From NCBI RefSeq assembly GCF_004346185.1, contig NZ_SMAI01000002.1, positions 62,001 to 126,000 of the forward strand: DNA of 64,000 nt. Direction: 5' to 3'. Source of the stretch: Aquabacter spiritensis. GTDB taxonomy: Bacteria; Pseudomonadota; Alphaproteobacteria; Rhizobiales; Xanthobacteraceae. Shown piece by piece: positions 1 through 8,913 of the stretch; positions within the stretch are counted from its first letter, which is position 1, and every line of letters starts with the position of its first letter. The position numbers and the translations under genes are program-made. The notes beneath the pieces are model-generated. The model did no database searches. It was not told where the DNA came from and saw only the letters and a list, made by a program, of their open reading frames with translations.

Positions 1-112
1 TCACACGCCCTCCGAGCAAATCCAGAGAGGCAGCTTAACACGGCTTTCCCCCGCCGCCAGTGCGAGCATGGTGGCGGCGGCTCACGTCTTGGTCAGGAGG
101 CGGGTCCGACTG

Positions 113-430
113 TCAGGTGAGCTTGGCCACCGGAGCCCACGCCTCTTCCGGCTCCTCTGGCGCGTCCTGCATCTGAGCCAGAGGAATCCCCAGCACATAG
201 CCCTTCTGGCGGGTATCGTATTTCAGACTGTGCCACGGCACCGGCTGGTGTTCCCCGCCCATGCCGAGGATGCTGCCGATCGCAAGGATCGCGGACGAAA
301 TCTGTCCGGTCTGCTTCTCGATCATCAGATCGTGAACGATGCCGACATGCTCGCCTTCGGTGTTGTAGACGTCGGCGCCCTGCACCTTGCCTGCGGAAAT
401 CAAGACGGCGGTTTCGTCCTCGTGCGCCAT
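113..430 (-). CDS. PRC-barrel domain protein
   Basis: Small soluble protein of 105 residues. The sequence VQGADVYNTEGEHVGIVHDL followed by a Gly-rich GMGGEHQPVPW segment is typical of the PRC-barrel fold, a beta-barrel shared by photosynthetic reaction-centre H subunits and the RNA-processing factor RimM. Free-standing rhizobial copies are common and mostly of unknown function, some linked to stress. The reading frame opens 7 codons further upstream, but the ATG at 430 is chosen because a GGAGGA ribosome site (minus strand, about 434-440) stands just before it. It is read in the same direction as the upstream XRE gene but about 70 bp away, so it may or may not share that transcript. Specific role unknown. 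Confidence 0.85.
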   Translation of the reverse strand: MAHEDETAVLISAGKVQGADVYNTEGEHVGIVHDLMIEKQTGQISSAILAIGSILGMGGEHQPVPWHSLKYDTRQKGYVLGIPLAQMQDAPEEPEEAWAPVAKLT

Positions 431-498
431 GGGTGTCCTCCTGTGGTCCACAGGTCAACGGATCGGGGAGGGGTGGGTTCCAGGGGAAGCGCGGGGCG

Positions 499-864
499 TC
501 AGCCGCGCCGCCGGAGGATCTTGAGCCGCCCCAGCAGTTCCGCCACCGCTTCGGGCGGCAGGAGCGCGATCTCGCGGGCCAGAAGATTGGCGAGCTCGGT
601 CGCCTCCGGCGTGAGCCCGGCCGTATCGACAACGATGCGCGGATGCGACAGTTCGGCGAGGCGCTGGAGGTCCTCGGCCTCGTCCCAGATGATGTTGAAA
701 TACGCGATAATGCGCTGCACCAGCGCCCAGGTGGGGCGGCCCCGCCGGCCGGTCTCCAAGGCTGAGAGATAGGTCGGCGTGACGCCGATCGCGCCCGCCA
801 TCTCGGTGAGCGTGACGCCGCGCGCGGCCCGCAGATCGCGCATGCGCCGGCCGAACGGCGTCAC
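499..864 (-). CDS. XRE-family helix-turn-helix transcriptional regulator
   Basis: 121 residues. The N-terminal 60 residues form a Cro/CI-type helix-turn-helix (RRMRDLRAARGVTLTEMAGA, then a YLSALETGRRGRP recognition-helix region). The C-terminal half is helical and Leu/Ala-rich and probably dimerises. The start codon overlaps the stop of the upstream Smr gene by 4 bp, so it is translationally coupled and the last gene of the tim44-mltA-smr-XRE unit, an arrangement common in Hyphomicrobiales. The targets are not known; autoregulation or control of the cell-wall genes upstream is possible but only inferred. Confidence 0.88.
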   Translation of the reverse strand: MTPFGRRMRDLRAARGVTLTEMAGAIGVTPTYLSALETGRRGRPTWALVQRIIAYFNIIWDEAEDLQRLAELSHPRIVVDTAGLTPEATELANLLAREIALLPPEAVAELLGRLKILRRRG

Positions 865-1430
865 CCCCGATCCTCCGCGCCGCGCCGACGGCGGATGCGG
901 ACGTAGAGCGCACCGTCGCCCCCGTGTCGCCGGCTTGCGGTCTCGAAGCCGACCACGTAGGGCCGCAGGCTCGGATCGGCCAGCCAGAGCGGCACGGTTC
1001 GGCGCAGAATGCCGCGTTCGGACAGCCCCACCAGTCGCATTGCGCCGTCGCCTTTCCCAGTGATGACCAGGATGACGCTATGGCCGAGTGCCTGGGCCTC
1101 GACGACGAAGAGGTGCAGCCGACGGTGCGCGGCCGCCTGCGTCAGTCCGTGGAGATCGAGCCGCGCATCGACCTCCGCGCCCCGCGACAGGCTGCGCCGC
1201 ACCCGGGGCTCAAGCGCGGCGAGAGGCGGCGGAGCGGGCCGCGGCGCGGCGCGCGGTCGCGGCGCGGGCGAGCCGGGGGCCGGATCGTCCGCGACCGTTT
1301 CGGCAGCCGCCGGCGCCGCCTCCACCAGAATGGCATCGCGCGGGCGCAGCGGCTGGACCGAGCGGGCGACGTGTTGCCACAGCGCCCGCTCCTCCGGATC
1401 GAGGGTGCGCAGGCGGCGGCGGCGGCTCAT
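861..1430 (-). CDS. Smr/MutS2-C domain endonuclease-like protein
   Basis: 189 residues with two parts. Residues 1-80 are basic and then Pro/Ala-rich, probably disordered. Residues about 85-185 form an Smr domain, with the signature LDLHG at 91-95 and TGKG at 124-127, both typical of Smr nuclease domains that nick DNA or RNA. The stand-alone Smr protein of alphaproteobacteria has no settled cellular role. It overlaps mltA by 4 bp upstream and the XRE gene by 4 bp downstream, so it is in the middle of a tightly coupled operon. Confidence 0.9.
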   Translation of the reverse strand: MSRRRRLRTLDPEERALWQHVARSVQPLRPRDAILVEAAPAAAETVADDPAPGSPAPRPRAAPRPAPPPLAALEPRVRRSLSRGAEVDARLDLHGLTQAAAHRRLHLFVVEAQALGHSVILVITGKGDGAMRLVGLSERGILRRTVPLWLADPSLRPYVVGFETASRRHGGDGALYVRIRRRRGAEDRG

Positions 1431-2626
1431 GGCGCAGCGTCCGCCTGGAAGCGGGGAGCCAGCAGCGTGAAGGCGCCGGGATGGCGGATCCGCCCCGCGA
1501 CCGCGCCCGGTTCCGTGCCGGCGCCGAAGAACAGGTCCGCGCGCGCCGGGCCCACGATCGCCGAGCCGGTATCCTGGGCGATCATCAAATGGCGGAACGG
1601 GGACAGCGCGTCCGGGCCCGCCAAAGGGAGATCGGCGGCGATAAAGATCGGCGCGCCATAGGTGTGGAGGGCGCGGTCGACCGCGATCGACCGGCCGGGG
1701 GTCAGAGGCACGCCTTGCGCGCCCAGGGCGCCGGCCCCATGGGCGAGCGGCACGGCCTTGAAGAAGACGAACGAACGGTTCTCCCGCATCAGCGCGCGCC
1801 CGGCCGCCGGATCCGCCTCGATGAATTGCCGGATGCGATCCATGCTCATCTCTTCGCGCGGCACCAGGCCGCGCTGGATCAAAAGCCGGCCGACCGGCAC
1901 ATAGGGATAGCCGTTATGGCCGTCATAATTGAGCCTGAGCACCCGTCCGTCGGGCAAGCGGATGCGGGCCGAACCCTGGATCTGCATGAAGAACAGGTCG
2001 ACGGGGTGGCGCAGCCAGGCGATTTCGAGCCCGCGGCCGGCCAGCGCGCCGTCTTCGATTTCAGCCCGGTCGTAATAAGGCACGAGCGCATCGCCTTGCC
2101 GGCGCTGGGCGCCGCCGCGATTGCTGTCCTGGGGTGGAGCGGTCGGGATGAGGTCCGCGGGGCGCCCGTAGATCGGCACGGTGAAGTCCGCGTCGCGGAC
2201 CGGTGACCCGTCGACCTCAGGCTCGTAATAGCCGGTGAGAAAGCCGGCGGGGGTTCCCTCGGGCACAATCGAATAGGGGCGGAAATTGGCTTCGAAGAAC
2301 AGCCGGGCGACGCGGGCGGTCGGCGTCGGCGTGCCGAGGGCGCGGGCGGCGGCGCAGGCACGGATGAGACCGGGCACGAGCGCGGGAACCGAGGTCGGGC
2401 CGACCTCATCCGGCGTCCGAGCCAGAGCGCGGCAGCTGACGAGGAAGGTGCGGAAGGCTGCGGCCTGATCGTCCTCGCCCCAGCCGGGAAGGTCGTGGAA
2501 GCCGATTGGCCGGAGACTGGCGTTCGCCAAAGCGGGAGCCGGCACCGGCACGGCCGCAGATATCGGCGCGGGAAGGAGCGGCGCCGAGAGGCCGAGGACG
2601 ATCAGGACAGGTCGCAGGCAGCGCAT
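1427..2626 (-). CDS. mltA: Membrane-bound lytic murein transglycosylase A (MltA)
   Basis: Cleaves the MurNAc-GlcNAc bond of peptidoglycan with formation of 1,6-anhydro-MurNAc, in the periplasm. The 399-residue protein has a Sec signal peptide (MRCLRPVLIVLGLSAPLLP...) without an obvious lipobox Cys, the MltA core (GFLTGYYEPEVDGS, YDGHNGYPYVPVGRLL) and the C-terminal 3D domain (AQDTGSAIVGPARADLFFG) with its conserved Asp residues. The frame is open 30 codons upstream, but the start at 2626 is chosen because it puts the signal peptide first and leaves 25 bp to the tim44-like stop. The Tim44-like protein before it is a frequent partner of MltA in alphaproteobacteria. Confidence 0.93.
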   Translation of the reverse strand: MRCLRPVLIVLGLSAPLLPAPISAAVPVPAPALANASLRPIGFHDLPGWGEDDQAAAFRTFLVSCRALARTPDEVGPTSVPALVPGLIRACAAARALGTPTPTARVARLFFEANFRPYSIVPEGTPAGFLTGYYEPEVDGSPVRDADFTVPIYGRPADLIPTAPPQDSNRGGAQRRQGDALVPYYDRAEIEDGALAGRGLEIAWLRHPVDLFFMQIQGSARIRLPDGRVLRLNYDGHNGYPYVPVGRLLIQRGLVPREEMSMDRIRQFIEADPAAGRALMRENRSFVFFKAVPLAHGAGALGAQGVPLTPGRSIAVDRALHTYGAPIFIAADLPLAGPDALSPFRHLMIAQDTGSAIVGPARADLFFGAGTEPGAVAGRIRHPGAFTLLAPRFQADAAP

Positions 2627-2651
2627 GGCTTCGTCCCCGCAAAGCGGGACA

Positions 2652-3398
2652 TCACGCCGCGGCTTCGGTGGCCACCAGCTTCCAATTGGGATCGCGGGCG
2701 CCGAGGTCGCGGGCAAAGGTCCACACGTCCGTCACGTCGGCGACCGTGTCGGGGCTGCCGTCGACGATGTTGCCGTCCCGACCACGCGTCGCGGTGATCA
2801 GCTGGGAAACGAAGCGCACCGTCACTTGAGCGGTTCGGCCGCGCACACTGGCATCGACCAGTTCCGCCTTGTCGATCGAGATGAAGCGGGATTCCATCGT
2901 CTCACCCCGGCTCTCGCGATCGGTGATGGCGGCGACGAAGCCGTCATAGACGTCCTTCGACAGCAAGTCCTTCAACGCACGCCGGTCGCCATTGGCGAAG
3001 GCAAGCACGATCATCTCATAAGCGGCTTTGGCGCCGGTGAGGAAATGCTGGCCGTCGAAATCCGGCTCGGCGACCGCGACCTCGTCCAAGGCGGCAGCCA
3101 ACGGCGTCCCGGGGGTGGCGACGCCCTCCCATCGGAACCGGGCGGGCTCGGCGTCGGCGGGAAAGGCGGTGCTGTCGTCGCCCGGAACAGTGGATGGGTC
3201 TGTCCCCGGGGCGTCGGCATTGCGCTTCGGCAGGGTGACAACCTTGTCCGTCGCCGGCGGCGTCTGCCGCGCGCCGTCGCGGGAATAGGGATCGTAAGGC
3301 GGCCGTTCGCGACCGGTGCGCTGGCCCAGCACGCTCCGCAGCCGAATGAAGATGAACACGGCCAGGGCCAGAAAAATGATGGTGTAAATGTCCAGCAC
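2652..3398 (-). CDS. Tim44/TimA-like domain membrane-anchored protein
   Basis: 248 residues. An N-terminal membrane segment (DIYTIIFLALAVFIFIRLRS) is followed by a low-complexity Pro/Asp-rich linker to about residue 85 and then a Tim44-like domain (FLTGAKAAYEMIVLAFANGD through VWTFARDLGARDPNWKLV). Mitochondrial Tim44 descends from this family. In bacteria the protein sits in the inner membrane with the domain on one face, and its role is not settled. It is the first gene of the tim44-mltA-smr-XRE operon. Confidence 0.88.
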   Translation of the reverse strand: MLDIYTIIFLALAVFIFIRLRSVLGQRTGRERPPYDPYSRDGARQTPPATDKVVTLPKRNADAPGTDPSTVPGDDSTAFPADAEPARFRWEGVATPGTPLAAALDEVAVAEPDFDGQHFLTGAKAAYEMIVLAFANGDRRALKDLLSKDVYDGFVAAITDRESRGETMESRFISIDKAELVDASVRGRTAQVTVRFVSQLITATRGRDGNIVDGSPDTVADVTDVWTFARDLGARDPNWKLVATEAAA

Positions 3399-3804
3399 TG
3401 CGCTTCGCCATGCCTTGGACGGCGCAGCCTACGCCGCATCCGCCTTGATCCAGTATCGAGCCCATCCCGGACGCTGCGACGTCGGTTCGCGCTCCATTCG
3501 CGGGCGGACGGATCCGTCCCGAGGTGCGCTCCCGCCCGCATCCGACGCCTGTCCCGGCTGCGCTCTTAGCGTTATGTACGCTGTCCGCGCCCGTTTTCCA
3601 GTCCCGCCATGCGCACGTTCGCCGCCTGGACCGCACCTTACGGCACCACGCGCCGCGATGCCACCTCCGCGAGGACTATCCCGACGGGGCTCGGCAGACG
3701 CGTTGACCTGACCGATTGCCTCCCTTAGCGTGCATCAAAACGATTTAGATGACGCCGCGGCCCACGCGGCTCTTGGCGGAAACGCCATTCTGGGGAGAAG
3801 CGCC
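3399..3804. other. Intergenic region between divergent tim44-like and tctC operons
   Basis: About 405 bp that must hold the promoters of two divergent operons. A 39-codon ATG frame (3609-3728, plus) is present but has no family signature or clear ribosome site, and I do not call it. The last 15 bp carry the GGGGAGAAG ribosome site of tctC (3792-3800). I see no tRNA, repeat or strong terminator. Confidence 0.5.
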
Positions 3805-4773
3805 ATGAAACGTCTGCTTGTCGCAGCGGCCGGGCTCGCCTTGTCCGTCTGCCTGTCTTTCGCTCCGGCCATCGCCGCTTATCCCGAACGTCCCATCACC
3901 CTGATCGTCCCTTGGGGCGCTGGCGGCGGGACGGACTCGGTCGCCCGCATGATCGCGTCGCTGCTCGAGCGCGATCTCGGCCAGCCGGTCGCGGTGGTGA
4001 ACCGCACGGGCGGCCAAGGCGTGGTCGGGCATCAGGCGATCGCCGATGCGACGCCGGACGGATATACGATCGGTCTGCTGACGGTCGAGATCGCGATGAT
4101 GCACTGGCAGGGCCTGACCAAGCTCGATCCGGCCTCCTACACGCCGCTCGCTTTGGTCAATGAGGATCCCGCCGGCCTCCAGGTCCGCGCCGACGCACCC
4201 TATAAGACCGCCAAAGACGTGATCGACGACGTGACCAAGTCGCCCGGCAAATACAAGGCGTCCGGGACCGCACAAGGCGGCATCTGGCATCTCGCCCTCG
4301 CCGGCATGCTCACCTCGCTGAAGGTCCAGCCCACGGCGGTGCCGTGGGTGCCGAGCAATGGCGCAGCGCCCGGCCTGCAGGATCTGGTCGCCGGCGGCGT
4401 GCAGATCGTCACGTGCTCGCTGCCCGAAGCGCGCGCGCTGATCGAGGCCGGGCGGGTCAAGAGCCTCGCCGTGATGGCCACGGAGCGCTCGAAGCTGATG
4501 CCCGACGTGCCGACCCTGAAGGAAGCGACGGGCTCGGACTGGACGATCGGCGCCTGGCGCGGCGTTGCCGGTCCCAAGGGCCTGCCGAAGGAGGTCACCG
4601 ACCGGCTCATCCCGGCGCTGAAGAAGGCCTATGACAGCAAAGCGTATCAAGACTTTCTGTCGAGCCGCGGCTTCGGGGGCCGGTGGGCGGAAGGGGCAGC
4701 CTTCGGGGCCTTCATGACCGAGGCCGACGCTTCGCTCGGAAAGGTGATGAAGGAGGTCGGGCTGGCGAAATAG
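3805..4773 (+). CDS. tctC: Tripartite tricarboxylate transporter substrate-binding protein (TctC family)
   Basis: Periplasmic binding component of a TTT-type secondary transporter. 322 residues with a cleavable Sec signal (MKRLLVAAAGLALSVCLSFA...), then the family opening YPERPITLIVPWGAGGGTD, where the Gly-rich loop binds a carboxylate of the ligand. GGQGVVGHQAIADATPDGYT is also a family hallmark. The longer frame starts at 3730, but the ATG at 3805 has a GGGGAGAAG ribosome site 4 bp away and begins the signal peptide. It is the first of three genes tctC-tctB-tctA. Ligand not predictable; family members bind citrate, tartrate, terephthalate and other carboxylates. Confidence 0.92.
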   Translation: MKRLLVAAAGLALSVCLSFAPAIAAYPERPITLIVPWGAGGGTDSVARMIASLLERDLGQPVAVVNRTGGQGVVGHQAIADATPDGYTIGLLTVEIAMMHWQGLTKLDPASYTPLALVNEDPAGLQVRADAPYKTAKDVIDDVTKSPGKYKASGTAQGGIWHLALAGMLTSLKVQPTAVPWVPSNGAAPGLQDLVAGGVQIVTCSLPEARALIEAGRVKSLAVMATERSKLMPDVPTLKEATGSDWTIGAWRGVAGPKGLPKEVTDRLIPALKKAYDSKAYQDFLSSRGFGGRWAEGAAFGAFMTEADASLGKVMKEVGLAK

Positions 4774-4790
4774 CCGGCCCGATCGGCGCC

Positions 4791-5255
4791 ATGCGGGTCA
4801 ATGATCTCGTCCTCGCGGTCCTGGTGCTCGCCGGCGCGTGCGTGCTGGCGGGTGCCGCCTGGACCTTGCCTCCGATCCCCGGCCAGCACTATGGCGCCGC
4901 GGTGTTCCCGCTCGCCATAGCCGGAGGCTTGTTCCTCTGCGGGGTCGTGCTCGGCCTCGGCGCCTTGCGCGGGGCGCGGGTGCCGTTCGTGACCCGCACC
5001 TGGGCTGCCGAGCCCGGTGCCGCATGGCGTGTCGCGGCAACGCTTTCGGCGATCATCTTCTACATGCTCGCCGCGCCGTCCCTCGGCTTCATTGCGACGT
5101 CGGCCCTGGTGCTTCTCGGCCTGTTCCTGCTGCTCGGCGTGCGCCTGCCTGTCGCCGCGGCGGCGGCGGGGATCGCCTCGCTCTGTGTTTTCTATGCGTT
5201 CGCCCATCTTCTGCGCGTGCCGCTGCCGCACGGCCTCGTCGAGGGGTGGCTCTGA
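4791..5255 (+). CDS. tctB: Tripartite tricarboxylate transporter small membrane subunit (TctB family)
   Basis: 154 residues with four predicted membrane helices (LVLAVLVLAGACVLAGAAW; FPLAIAGGLFLCGVVLGLGA; a third near VAATLSAIIFYMLA; ALVLLGLFLLLGV and following), matching the four-helix TctB subunit. It lies 17 bp after tctC and overlaps tctA by one base (TGATG). The start at 4791 is chosen over an upstream in-frame ATG at 4683, which would run inside tctC. Confidence 0.85.
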   Translation: MRVNDLVLAVLVLAGACVLAGAAWTLPPIPGQHYGAAVFPLAIAGGLFLCGVVLGLGALRGARVPFVTRTWAAEPGAAWRVAATLSAIIFYMLAAPSLGFIATSALVLLGLFLLLGVRLPVAAAAAGIASLCVFYAFAHLLRVPLPHGLVEGWL

Positions 5256-6742
5256 TGGGGGCCGTGGAGGCGGGCATCGCCATGGTGATGCGGTTCGACG
5301 TCATCCTCACCATCCTCGCGGCAGCGGCCTTCGGCATCGTGGTCGGGGCGATTCCCGGCCTGACCGCGACGATGGCCATCGCGCTCCTCGTGCCCATCAC
5401 CTTCTTCATGGAGCCGATCCCGGCGGTGGGCGCGATGATCGCCTGCTCGGCGATGGCGATCTTCGCCGGCGACATTCCCTCGACCCTGATGCGCATGCCG
5501 GGCACCCCGGCCTCCGCCGCCTATACCGACGAATGCTATGCCATGACCCGCAAGGGCGAGGCGGAGGTGGCGCTCGGCGCCAACGTGCTGTTTTCGGCCC
5601 TCGGCGGTCTGTTCGGCACGGCGGTCCTGATCGTCGCCGCGCCGCTTCTGGCCGAGGTGGCCCTGGGCTTCTCCTCGTTCGAATATTTCTGGCTGGCTCT
5701 GCTCGGCCTGTCCTGCGCCATCTTCATTGGCACCGGCGCACCGCTGAAGGGGTTGCTCTCGTTGTTGCTCGGCCTGTTCTTCGCGACCATCGGGCTTGAC
5801 AATCCAGCCGGCATTCCGCGCTTCACGTTCGGAAATGCCGAGCTTTTGAGCGGGGTGGATTTCATCCCCGCAATGATCGGCCTGTTCGCGGTGTCCGAGG
5901 TTCTGCGCGCGATGGCGTCGGGGGCGCCGGACTGGGAGATGCGCCAGACGGCCATGCGCAACCCCCTGAAGGGGTGGGGGCGCATGTTCGTCACCTATTG
6001 GCCCCAACAACTCCGCGGCAACATCACCGGTACGGCGATCGGCATCCTGCCCGGCGCCGGGGCGGACATCGCCGCCTGGGTGTCCTATGCGATGAGCCGG
6101 AAATTCTCCAAGACGCCGGAAAAATTCGGCACCGGCCATGTCGAAGGCATCATCGAGAGCACGTCGTCGAACAACGCCGCATTGGCCGGCGCGTGGGTGC
6201 CGGCCTTGGTGTTCGGCATACCGGGCGACAGCATCACCGCGATCGTCATCGGCGTGCTCTATCTCAAGGGGCTCAACCCGGGGCCGACGCTGTTCCTGAA
6301 CAACCCGCAGGCCATCTATGCGGTGTTCACCATCTTCATTCTCGCCAATCTCGCGATGATCCCGCTCGGCCTCGCCGCGCTGAAGGCGGGGACCGCCCTG
6401 CTGCGCGTGCCGCGCAAGCTGATGATGCCGATCATCCTGGTATTCTGCATCGTCGGGGCCTATGCCGTGAACAATTCCGTTTATGGCGTGGTCTTGATGC
6501 TCGGCTTCGGGGTGCTCGGCTTCCTGATGGAGGAGCATGGCGTGCCGATCGCGCCCTGCGTGCTCGGAATCGTGCTGGGCAAGCTGTTGGAGGAGGCTTT
6601 CGTCACCTCCATGATCAAGGCGGACGGCCAGCTCCTTGCTTTCTTCGAGCGACCGATGGCCGCAGGCCTCGGGGTCCTGACCCTGCTGGTTTTGTGCCTG
6701 CCGCTCTTGGGCCGGCTGCGCCGCGCCCTGAGGTCGGCATAG
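5255..6742 (+). CDS. tctA: Tripartite tricarboxylate transporter permease (TctA family)
   Basis: Main channel subunit of the TTT transporter, driven by ion gradients. 495 residues, the usual length, with about 12 membrane helices. The conserved N-terminal signature GIVVGAIPGLTATMAIALL (residues 27-45) and a second GTAIGILPGAGADIAAWVSY region are the two pseudo-repeats of TctA. The ATG at 5255 overlaps the tctB stop and no ORF upstream of it is plausible. There is no TctDE two-component system beside it. Confidence 0.95.
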   Translation: MGAVEAGIAMVMRFDVILTILAAAAFGIVVGAIPGLTATMAIALLVPITFFMEPIPAVGAMIACSAMAIFAGDIPSTLMRMPGTPASAAYTDECYAMTRKGEAEVALGANVLFSALGGLFGTAVLIVAAPLLAEVALGFSSFEYFWLALLGLSCAIFIGTGAPLKGLLSLLLGLFFATIGLDNPAGIPRFTFGNAELLSGVDFIPAMIGLFAVSEVLRAMASGAPDWEMRQTAMRNPLKGWGRMFVTYWPQQLRGNITGTAIGILPGAGADIAAWVSYAMSRKFSKTPEKFGTGHVEGIIESTSSNNAALAGAWVPALVFGIPGDSITAIVIGVLYLKGLNPGPTLFLNNPQAIYAVFTIFILANLAMIPLGLAALKAGTALLRVPRKLMMPIILVFCIVGAYAVNNSVYGVVLMLGFGVLGFLMEEHGVPIAPCVLGIVLGKLLEEAFVTSMIKADGQLLAFFERPMAAGLGVLTLLVLCLPLLGRLRRALRSA

Positions 6743-6856
6743 GAATGCGACGGAACAACCTTGGCCGTCGCCGCATTTTCATCGGACGTACACATCCTCC
6801 CGCTTGATTCGGCCGGCAAAAACCGGAAATCGTGCGGCCTCACCTCTGGACGTCCC

Positions 6857-7804
6857 ATGGCTCCCACCATCCTGCTCGCCGACATCGGCGGAACCACCAC
6901 GCGCATCGCCCGCGCCGGACGCGACGGCGCGCCGTTCGATGTGCGGATGGAGGCAAATGACGGCTATGGCGGCCTCGAGGAGCTGTTTGGCGCCTATCTC
7001 GCCACTCTTGGCGCGGAACGTCCCCGGGCCGGCGTGTTCGCCATCGCCGGACCGGTAGATGGCGACGACATCCGCATGACCAACCGGTCCTGGAGCTTCA
7101 ACCGGCCCGCTCTGGCGCGGGCGCTGGGGCTCGACGCCCTCGCCATCCTCAACGATTTCGCTGCGCTCGCGCACGGCATCCCGACGCTCGGTCGCGAGCA
7201 CCTGGTCCGGGTGGGGGCGGGCCATGACGTTCCGGGTGCGCCGATCCTGGTGTGCGGTCCGGGGACCGGGCTCGGCACGGCCACGCTCCTGCCGCGCCGC
7301 GACGGGACGGGCTTCGACGTCCTTCCCGGAGAAGGCGGGCACGTGCGGCTTGGGGCGGTTACTGCGGACGAGGCGCGCGTCATCGCCCATCTGGTCCGCG
7401 ATCTCGGACCCGTCTCGGTCGAGCATGTGGTGTCCGGCCCCGGTCTCGTGCGCCTGCACCGCATCCTCTCGGGGGAGACCGCGAGTTCGCACGCCATTAT
7501 TCAAGCCGCGCTCGGCGGGCATCGGCGTGAGCTCGACACCTGCCACGTCTTTCTGCGCGTGCTCGGCCGCATCGCGGGCGATTTCTGCCTGCTGACGATG
7601 GCGCGGGGCGGGGTGTTCATTGCCGGCGGCGTGGGCGCTGCGATGGCGCCATTGTTCGCTGGTTCGCCTTTCCGGGCCGCCTTCGAGGACCATCCGCCCT
7701 ATCACGAACACCTCGCCAATGTCCGCGTGGAGGTTGTGGTTCACCCCACCCCCGGCCTGGCCGGCGCCGCGGAGGTCGGCCGGCGCCTTCTCGCCGCCGA
7801 CTGA
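6857..7804 (+). CDS. glk: Glucokinase (ROK/Glk type, ATP-dependent)
   Basis: Phosphorylates glucose to glucose 6-phosphate in the cytoplasm. 315 residues, as expected for bacterial Glk. The phosphate-binding motif DIGGTTTR is at 9-16, the catalytic Asp lies in LNDFAALAHG, and the family signatures GPGTGLGTA and LPGEGGHVRLG follow. The open frame begins at 6761, but the ATG at 6857 puts the phosphate loop at its normal distance from the N terminus. A gap of 114 bp separates it from tctA, so it may have its own promoter. Confidence 0.93.
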   Translation: MAPTILLADIGGTTTRIARAGRDGAPFDVRMEANDGYGGLEELFGAYLATLGAERPRAGVFAIAGPVDGDDIRMTNRSWSFNRPALARALGLDALAILNDFAALAHGIPTLGREHLVRVGAGHDVPGAPILVCGPGTGLGTATLLPRRDGTGFDVLPGEGGHVRLGAVTADEARVIAHLVRDLGPVSVEHVVSGPGLVRLHRILSGETASSHAIIQAALGGHRRELDTCHVFLRVLGRIAGDFCLLTMARGGVFIAGGVGAAMAPLFAGSPFRAAFEDHPPYHEHLANVRVEVVVHPTPGLAGAAEVGRRLLAAD

Positions 7805-7820
7805 GGAGAGGTCCGCCGGC

Positions 7821-7837
7821 CTTGGCCCGTGGCCAAG
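7821..7837. terminator. Hairpin between convergent glk and LysR genes
   Basis: Seven-base inverted repeat CTTGGCC / GGCCAAG with a 3-nt loop, 16 bp after the glk stop. There is no T tract, so it would be a weak or factor-assisted terminator. The position between two convergent genes supports that role. Confidence 0.4.
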
Positions 7838-7884
7838 CATGCCCAGATCCGGGCCGCGCCCCGAGGCGCGCTACCCTCTGGCTC

Positions 7885-8742
7885 TCAGGCGGCGTGCGCC
7901 TGCACGGTGCCACAGAAGCGCGCGAGTGCCGCTGCGAGATCCAACGCGGCCGGGGGGGCGCCGTCCGCGACGCCGAGGGCGATCTCCGTGGGCGGCACCG
8001 GCGGAAGGCCGTCGGCGGTGCCGAGAATGCGGTGCTCCGCGGTCACGATCCGCCGTTCCAGAACCGCGATGCCCAGACCCGACGCGAGCGCCGCCTGAAG
8101 CCCCAGAAGGTTGGGGCTCTCATAGGCGATCCGCCAGGCGAGGCCGGCGGCTTCGAGCGCATGGATCGCCCGGCTGCGATAGAGGCAGCCATGGGTGAAA
8201 GCGACCAAGGGCACGGGGTCGAGCGCGGGCAAAGGGTGGTCCGCCCCTGCGATCCAGCATGGCTGCTCCGGCCACACCGCATAAGCCGATCCGCTGCGCG
8301 GCTCGCGCTTGTGGAGTGCCACATCGAGATCCCCGCGGGCGAGATCGGCGGAAAGATCGCAGGAGACGCCGCAGCGCACCGCGAGCCGCACCTCTGGCCG
8401 TGCCGCTGCGAAGGTCCCGACCGCCCGTGTCAGCGCACTCAAAGCGAAATCGTCTGGAATCCCGAGGCGCAGCGTCACCGGCGCTGTGTGTCCGAGTGCC
8501 GCCTTGGCTTCGGCGCTGAGGGCGAGGATCCGGCGCGCATATCCAAGCAGCCGTTCGCCCGGTTCGGTCAGCCGGACCCGGCGCCCGGCCCTGAGGAACA
8601 GGGGCTGGCCGGCTTCGGCCTCCAGCCGTTTGATCTGCTGGCTGACCGTGGACTGCGTCCGGTGGACCCGCTCGCCCGCCCGTGTGAAGCCGCCTGCATC
8701 CACGACGCTGACGAACGCGCGTAAAAGATCGAGATCGAGCAT
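7885..8742 (-). CDS. LysR-family transcriptional regulator
   Basis: 285 residues. Winged helix-turn-helix in the first 60 residues (LLRAFVSVVDAGGFTRAGER, VHRTQSTVSQQIKRLEAEAG) and a LysR substrate-binding domain from about 90 to 285. It is divergently transcribed from the EamA transporter with 171 bp between the start codons. Such pairing usually means that the regulator controls the neighbour and itself, binding an A/T-rich T-N11-A site. The AT-rich stretch near 8757-8805 is the natural place for that. Ligand unknown. Confidence 0.93.
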   Translation of the reverse strand: MLDLDLLRAFVSVVDAGGFTRAGERVHRTQSTVSQQIKRLEAEAGQPLFLRAGRRVRLTEPGERLLGYARRILALSAEAKAALGHTAPVTLRLGIPDDFALSALTRAVGTFAAARPEVRLAVRCGVSCDLSADLARGDLDVALHKREPRSGSAYAVWPEQPCWIAGADHPLPALDPVPLVAFTHGCLYRSRAIHALEAAGLAWRIAYESPNLLGLQAALASGLGIAVLERRIVTAEHRILGTADGLPPVPPTEIALGVADGAPPAALDLAAALARFCGTVQAHAA

Positions 8743-8913
8743 CGCGGAAAGCCATTCAGATTTTCACTGATAAGCATTGTCACATTCAATTTCCAAATTC
8801 AAAGCGTCTGTGGCTTCTGGCACCAGACGGTGTTTCGCCGGATCGCCATTCCCAGAGGCTGCGTGATGCCCTACCGACGAACGGACACCGGGCTGCGGGA
8901 AGGAGCCACTCCC

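Noticed and set aside
1-69. 22-codon minus-strand frame ending at position 1
   Set aside because: Too short, a stop lies five codons before its ATG, and there is no ribosome site.
3609-3728. 39-codon ATG frame in the tim44-tctC gap
   Set aside because: No ribosome site, no hydrophobic or family signature, and short.
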